Below are positions 51,099-55,151 of a stretch of 55,151 nt of DNA, piece by piece. Numbering within the stretch: the first letter of the stretch is position 1; each line of letters begins with the position of its first letter. The DNA is taken from NCBI GenBank assembly GCA_036506495.1, contig DASXRQ010000197.1:1-55151 (forward strand). The letters are read 5' to 3'. The notes beneath the pieces are model-generated. The model saw only the letters and a program-made list of their open reading frames with translations, made no database searches and had not been told where the DNA came from. Source of the stretch: DASXRC01 sp036506495. GTDB taxonomy: Bacteria > Actinomycetota > Actinomycetes > Mycobacteriales > Micromonosporaceae. Position numbers and translations under genes: made by a program.

Positions 51099-52217
51099 GT
51101 GAGATTCGAAGTCAGCCGGGTGCTGGACGCGATCGAGCGCCGGCTCTCCACCGACCCGATGCTCGCCCGCGGGGTGGTCGATCTGGCCGAGGCGATCCGA
51201 TATGTCGACCTCGACGGTGGTCGGCCGGCCACCATGCTGCGCCTCGGCATGGTGATCGACGCGCTCGGGCGGCAGCTCGCCGAGGAGAACGTCCCGGTGT
51301 ACGTCGTCGCCGATCGAGCGCTGCTCTCCGAACCGGACCTGAGCTCCAACGAGCGGATGGTGCTGCGGCGGTGGGCGGACGACGGGCTGGTCGAGGTGCT
51401 GCCCAAGGCCGGCGAGCGGGTGCTCGAGGTGGCCGAGATGATTGGCCTGCCCGTGCTCAGCCGCTCCCGGTTTGAGGCCCAGCACAAGCGCTACCCGTGG
51501 CTCGCCGACGAACCAGCGCGACTGCTCGCACCGTTGCCGGGAACCGGCGGGGCGTCCCTGCTCGCGCGGATAGCGCCGGTGGCCGGCCGCCGGCCGCCCG
51601 GCCCGTCGAAGACCGGTGCCGCCCTGCTCGCCCGCCTGTGGCGCTGTCCAGATCCCGATTGCGGCAACTTCGGGCCCGCGCGGGTCGGTCGCCCCGGCGG
51701 GCAGCCACCGCCGCGCTTGCGGTCGGGCGTTCCGGTCTGCCCGCGTCATGACGCGCGCCTGGCGGATGCCGGCCCCCGGCCGCCCGCCGAGGTGTTGGCC
51801 GTGCGGGTCGGTGGGGTCATTCGGCAGCGGTTCCTCGTCGCCGCCGACCGACCGGTCGTGGTCGGCCGGGCGCCGGCCGAGGAGCGGGCGGTGATGGTCG
51901 GCCAGTGGCTCACCGACGAGGCGCGGCGTTGGATCAGCCGCAGCCACGTCCGGCTCGAGCTCCGCGGGCAGGACCTGGTGGCGCGCGACATCAGCACGAA
52001 CGGCACGGTGGTCCGCCAGGGCGGGTCCATGACCGACGCCGACCGGGTCCTGCTGACCCGCGACCAGACCCGGGTGCTCGCCGAGACAGACGTGCTCGAG
52101 CTCTACCCCGGCGTCCACATCGGCCGCGCAAACCGATGGTCCTCCGGTGGCGTGCTGGATCCGGGCTCCGTGATGTCCGACGCGCCGACGATGACGCTGC
52201 GCGTGGTCAACCGCTAG
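51099..52217 (+). CDS. FHA-domain protein with a zinc-ribbon-like centre
   Basis: A 372-residue protein in three parts. Residues 1-180 form an unrecognised helical domain (FEVSRVLDAIERRLSTDP at the start). A probable metal site follows: C183-x4-C188-x25-C214-xx-H217. The C-terminal FHA domain (about 245-360) has GRAP, RSHVRLEL and STNGT, so it should bind phosphothreonine. GTG 51099 follows GGGAGGTC; ATG 51057 is an upstream alternative. A signalling adaptor role is inferred from the FHA domain. Confidence 0.8.
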   Translation: MRFEVSRVLDAIERRLSTDPMLARGVVDLAEAIRYVDLDGGRPATMLRLGMVIDALGRQLAEENVPVYVVADRALLSEPDLSSNERMVLRRWADDGLVEVLPKAGERVLEVAEMIGLPVLSRSRFEAQHKRYPWLADEPARLLAPLPGTGGASLLARIAPVAGRRPPGPSKTGAALLARLWRCPDPDCGNFGPARVGRPGGQPPPRLRSGVPVCPRHDARLADAGPRPPAEVLAVRVGGVIRQRFLVAADRPVVVGRAPAEERAVMVGQWLTDEARRWISRSHVRLELRGQDLVARDISTNGTVVRQGGSMTDADRVLLTRDQTRVLAETDVLELYPGVHIGRANRWSSGGVLDPGSVMSDAPTMTLRVVNR

Positions 52218-52244
52218 GAGTGTTGATCACCGCGAGGCTCGCCG

Positions 52245-53462
52245 TCAGGCGGCGTCGAGGACGCCGGCCAGCTGCTCGACGGCCCAGTCGAGGTCGTCCG
52301 CCTGCACCGTGAGTGGAGGAGCCAGCCGGATGGTCGAGCCGTGCGTGTCCTTGGCCAGCACGCCCCGCTCCATCAGCCGCTCGCACGCCTCGCGGCCGGT
52401 CATCAGCGCCGGGTCGATGTCGAGGCCGGCCCACAGGCCACGCCCGCGGACCTCGATGACGCCGGTCCCGACCAGCTTGCCCAGCCGCTCGTGCAGGCGG
52501 GCGCCGAGCTCGGCCGAACGGCGCTGGAACTCCCCGGTGCGTAGTAGCGCCACGACCTCGGTCGCGACCGCGCAGGCTAGCGGGTTGCCACCGAACGTCG
52601 AGCCGTGCTGACCCGGCCGGAGCACGCCGAGCACGTCGCGGTTCGCGGCGACGGCCGAGACCGGCACGATGCCGCCGCCGAGCGCCTTGCCGAGCAGGTA
52701 CATGTCGGGCACGACGCCCTCGTGCTCGCAGGCGAACGTGGTCCCGGTGCGGCCGAGTCCGGACTGAATCTCGTCCGCTAGGAACAGCACGTCGCGCTCG
52801 GTGCAGACCGCCCGTACGCCGGGAAGGTAGCCGACCGGTGGCACGATCACGCCCTGCTCGCCCTGGATCGGCTCCAGCATGACGGCCACGGTCGTGGCGT
52901 CGATCGCGTCGCGGACGGCGTCGAGGTCGCCGAACGGCACGATCCGGAAGCCCGGGGTGTACGGCCCGAAGTCGTCGTGCGCGTCCGGGTCGGTCGAGAA
53001 ACTGACTATGGTCGTCGTACGCCCGTGAAAGTTGCCCGCCGCGACGACGATCGTGGCCTGCCCGTCCGGCACGCCCTTGACCCGGTAGCCCCACTTACGG
53101 GCCACCTTGATCGCGGTCTCGACCGCCTCTGCGCCGGTGTTCATCGGCAGCACCATGTCCTTGCCGCACAGGTCGGCCAGGGCGTGGCAGAACTCGGCGA
53201 ACTGGTCGTGGATGAATGCGCGGCTGGTTAGCGTCAGCCGATCGAGCTGGGCATGCGCGGCGGCGATCAGGGCCGGGTGGCGGTGCCCGAAGTTCAGCGC
53301 CGAGTAGCCGGCGAGACAGTCGAGGTAGCGCTTGCCGTCCACATCGGTGACCCAGGCACCGTCGGCCTCGGAGATCACGACCGGCAGGGGGTGATAGTTG
53401 TGGGCGGTCCAGCGCTCGGCGTCGACGACCGCCTGCGGCGTCAGCGGCATGTCCGTGATCAT
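52245..53462 (-). CDS. rocD: Ornithine aminotransferase
   Basis: A 405-residue class-III aminotransferase that moves the delta-amino group of ornithine to 2-oxoglutarate. K259 in LLGKALGGGIVPVS binds pyridoxal phosphate, with D230 in LADEIQSGLGRTG. It matches RocD in length. ATG 53462 overlaps the ddaH stop (ATGA), so the two work as an arginine-derivative catabolic pair, as in M. tuberculosis Rv2321c-Rv2323c, though there rocD is split in two genes. Confidence 0.92.
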   Translation of the reverse strand: MITDMPLTPQAVVDAERWTAHNYHPLPVVISEADGAWVTDVDGKRYLDCLAGYSALNFGHRHPALIAAAHAQLDRLTLTSRAFIHDQFAEFCHALADLCGKDMVLPMNTGAEAVETAIKVARKWGYRVKGVPDGQATIVVAAGNFHGRTTTIVSFSTDPDAHDDFGPYTPGFRIVPFGDLDAVRDAIDATTVAVMLEPIQGEQGVIVPPVGYLPGVRAVCTERDVLFLADEIQSGLGRTGTTFACEHEGVVPDMYLLGKALGGGIVPVSAVAANRDVLGVLRPGQHGSTFGGNPLACAVATEVVALLRTGEFQRRSAELGARLHERLGKLVGTGVIEVRGRGLWAGLDIDPALMTGREACERLMERGVLAKDTHGSTIRLAPPLTVQADDLDWAVEQLAGVLDAA

Positions 53463-54262
53463 TTCCGTACCTCCAGGGTGCAACACTTCGGGCCGCCGCC
53501 CGCCTTGCGCAGTTCGGACAGGTCCACGCCAATTGTCTCGTACCCGCGGTGGCGCAGCGCCGCCGTGAGGCCCGTCGCCTGGGCGGGCAGCACCACGTGC
53601 CGGCCGTCGCTGACCGCGTTGAGTCCGAGCACGGCGGCGTCGGCCGGCGTCGCGAGCACGGCATCCGGGAACAGCCGTCGCAACACCGAGCGGCTGCCGG
53701 GGGAGAAGGCCTCCGGCAGGTACGCCACGGTCTCCGAATCGAGCACGCACAGCGCGGTGTCGAGGTGGTAGTACCGCGGGTCCACGAGCTGCAACGTGAT
53801 CACCGGGCGGCCGAACACCTCCTGGGCCCGCGCGTGCGCGGCGTGCGTGGTGCGGAAGCCGGTGCCGGCGAGGATCTGCTCGCCCGCGAGCAGGATGTCG
53901 CCTTCACCCTCATTGACGTGCTTCGGCTCGTACACCTCGAAGCCCGCCCGCTCGAACCACGCCCGGTACGCCGGTGCCTCGTCGGCGCGCTGCGGATCGC
54001 GGAACTGCACCGCGAGCACGCGTCCGTCGACGACGGTCGCCCCGTTGGCCGCGAACACCATGTCGGGCAGACCGGGCAGCGGGTCGATCTGGTCGACCCG
54101 GTGGCCCAGGTCGAGATAGATCTGCCGCAGCAGCTCCCACTGGCGGACCGCCAGGTCGACATCGACCGACGCGGCCGGGTCCATCCACGGGTTGATCGTG
54201 TACTCGACGGCGAAGTGCGTCGGTCGGCACATCAGGTAGCGCCGCTCGGCGTACTGAGTCAT
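53459..54262 (-). CDS. ddaH: Dimethylargininase (DDAH-type amidinotransferase-fold hydrolase)
   Basis: A 267-residue enzyme of the guanidine-modifying superfamily. H166 (YYHLDTALCVL) and the C-terminal C260 (GPKCCTLEV) are the expected catalytic residues, with acidic residues in NEGEGDILLAG. It should convert methylated arginine, or a related arginine compound, to citrulline and an amine. The adjacent C261 makes the nucleophile assignment uncertain by one residue. GGGGAG precedes ATG 54262. An AsnC/Lrp regulator often found divergent to this gene is absent. Confidence 0.87.
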   Translation of the reverse strand: MTQYAERRYLMCRPTHFAVEYTINPWMDPAASVDVDLAVRQWELLRQIYLDLGHRVDQIDPLPGLPDMVFAANGATVVDGRVLAVQFRDPQRADEAPAYRAWFERAGFEVYEPKHVNEGEGDILLAGEQILAGTGFRTTHAAHARAQEVFGRPVITLQLVDPRYYHLDTALCVLDSETVAYLPEAFSPGSRSVLRRLFPDAVLATPADAAVLGLNAVSDGRHVVLPAQATGLTAALRHRGYETIGVDLSELRKAGGGPKCCTLEVRK

Positions 54263-54344
54263 AGCTATGGCTCCCCGGGGTCTCGGGCCGATCGGCCTCT
54301 CGCCACCGTATGGGGATCGGACGAGGTGCATCCACCGGGAAAGC

Positions 54345-54401
54345 TTGCGTGTCGGCTCCGATCATTGCGTCGCGGGTCGGTCGCGCGGCGATTCATTGCG
54401 T
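54345..54401 (-). promoter_or_regulatory. Three TTGCGT repeats upstream of ddaH-rocD
   Basis: TTGCGT occurs at 54345-54350, 54365-54370 and 54396-54401; the last two share TCATTGCGT and are 31 bp apart, about three helix turns. They lie 83-139 bp before the ddaH start, so a regulator of the operon may bind here. Confidence 0.45.
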
Positions 54402-54417
54402 AGGTCATGGGCGCGGC

Positions 54418-54449
54418 GGCGCCCCCGGCGGTGGTCCGCCGGGGGCGCC
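54418..54449 (-). terminator. Terminator hairpin after the last membrane-protein gene
   Basis: A perfect 14-bp stem (GGCGCCCCCGGCGG at 54418-54431 against 54436-54449) with a TGGT loop, 12 bp beyond the stop of the gene at 54462. There is no clear U-tract, as is common for actinobacterial terminators. Confidence 0.75.
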
Positions 54450-54461
54450 GACCAAGAGGAT

Positions 54462-55058
54462 CTAGAAGCGGTTGACGGTGTTGGTGTCGAGCCAGTTACG
54501 CAGCCAGCCGACGCGGTCCGTGTCCGGGCTCAGCCAGGACAGGGTGCCAGTGACCGCGAGGATGCCGATCACCACGGCGCCGAGCCCGAGGAGCAGGCCC
54601 AGCATGGCGTCGGTCCGGCCAGCCACGTGGAACCGGCTGGTCGCCGACATGCCGCCGAGCGAGCACAGGACCGCCAGGGCGCCGAGCGCGATGCCGTAGC
54701 CGGCTAGCGTGCCGCTGAGCACGAACAATGCGCCCGCGACACCGAGGATCAGGCCGAACATGGCCAGCCCGCTCGCCCGCGGCCGCCGGACCTCGGGAAC
54801 CGCCTCGGCGGTCCGCTCGGCCTCGGCCTCGTCGGCCGTGTGCAGGGCGGCGGCGCGGTCGGCCGCCGTATCGGCCCGGTCCGGCCGGTCGTCGAGCTGG
54901 GTCGTCTCCGACTCGAGCCGGCTGTCGTAGTCCGACGTCCGGCGGTCGTGGTCCGACGTCCGGTCGTCGACCTGTCGTCCGGTATCCACGCTGGTCTCGG
55001 CGCTCTCGTCCCGCGTCTCCCGTTCCGATCGACGTGAGTACGACGGAATCCTGACCAC
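54462..55058 (-). CDS. Membrane protein with long charged N-terminal region (DUF4190-like)
   Basis: A 198-residue protein. Residues 1-95 are hydrophilic and rich in Asp, Arg, Ser and Thr, with a repeated DRRTSD[HY]DS unit, and are probably disordered. Three or four membrane segments follow (ASGLAMFGLILGVAGALFVL; ALGALAVLCSLGG; MLGLLLGLGAVVIGILAV), then a short C-terminal tail NWLDTNTVNRF. The pattern is DUF4190-like; the function is unknown. GTG 55058 is 7 nt after AGGAGGTG. Confidence 0.72.
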   Translation of the reverse strand: MVRIPSYSRRSERETRDESAETSVDTGRQVDDRTSDHDRRTSDYDSRLESETTQLDDRPDRADTAADRAAALHTADEAEAERTAEAVPEVRRPRASGLAMFGLILGVAGALFVLSGTLAGYGIALGALAVLCSLGGMSATSRFHVAGRTDAMLGLLLGLGAVVIGILAVTGTLSWLSPDTDRVGWLRNWLDTNTVNRF

Positions 55059-55151
55059 AACACACCTCCTGCCGAGTGCGCGCGAGACCCGCCGGCACCG
55101 CGCGCGAGGAACTGTATTGGGGTACCCCGATGCGTCGCGCGCCACACCTCG

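Noticed and set aside
1..55151. CRISPR array, tRNA or rRNA genes, prophage or conjugative genes
   Set aside because: I saw no evenly spaced direct repeats, no cloverleaf or rRNA-like sequence, and no phage or transfer proteins. A tRNAscan or CRISPR-finder run would settle this.

Overview
The window is chromosomal DNA of a very GC-rich actinobacterium. Marks of the phylum are two WhiB proteins, a SigR/RsrA pair, an E2-E1 fused 2-oxoglutarate dehydrogenase (Kgd), a nickel superoxide dismutase with its SodX protease, a PdtaS-type kinase and a 25-residue bL37-like ribosomal protein. Gene content and style suggest Micromonosporales, but I ran no phylogeny and that placement is an inference. About 58 protein genes are packed tightly. 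I see no tRNA, rRNA, CRISPR array, transposase or prophage gene.

Layout. 1-3.7 kb: end of an amino-acid permease, a site-2 protease with CBS domains, a stress-type membrane protein and a transporter. 3.7-11 kb: hisN-rsgA-aroA, SRAP protein, a WhiB-like regulator, a small hydrolase, sigR-rsrA, a bL37 micro-gene and a biotinyl carrier. 11-19.7 kb: TetR/MFS pair, SIS-domain protein, PdtaS kinase, then a sulfur-assimilation operon (leader peptide, sirA, zinc-ribbon protein, cysH, sirohydrochlorin chelatase). 19.8-24.4 kb: whiB1 behind a long regulatory region, lipid kinase, GntR, anti-sigma factor, GNAT, sodN and sodX. 24.5-39 kb: central metabolism (malic enzyme, ackA-pta, kgd), an oxidoreductase, a lipoprotein hydrolase, an FAD oxidase and an ABC exporter. 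39-45.4 kb: regulation and envelope stress (DUF4097-PadR operon, then response regulator-kinase-HtrA). 45.5-55 kb: glpK, patatin plus acyltransferase, HdeD-like protein, cation exporter, pterin dehydratase, FHA protein, rocD-ddaH and a membrane protein.

How it fits together. From rsgA to whiB1 the order of recognisable genes matches the Mycobacterium tuberculosis Rv3228c-Rv3219 neighbourhood, with extra blocks inserted: TetR-MFS-SIS, and the sulfur operon between pdtaS and whiB1. Redox and sulfur chemistry recurs (SigR/RsrA, sulfite and APS reduction, siroheme synthesis, NiSOD, WhiB iron-sulfur proteins).

The least explained material is non-coding. Two families of intergenic inverted repeats sit mostly between convergent genes. 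sirA has an attenuator-like leader. A perfect SigR-type promoter precedes a second, longer sigR start. Two CRP-like boxes lie upstream of whiB1. A 22-bp palindrome precedes the PadR operon. At least 18 genes carry a -10-like hexamer 6-8 nt before the start codon, suggesting widespread leaderless transcripts. I found no clear wholly new multi-gene system; the repeat families and the 52-residue zinc-ribbon protein of the sulfur operon are the best candidates for undescribed biology.
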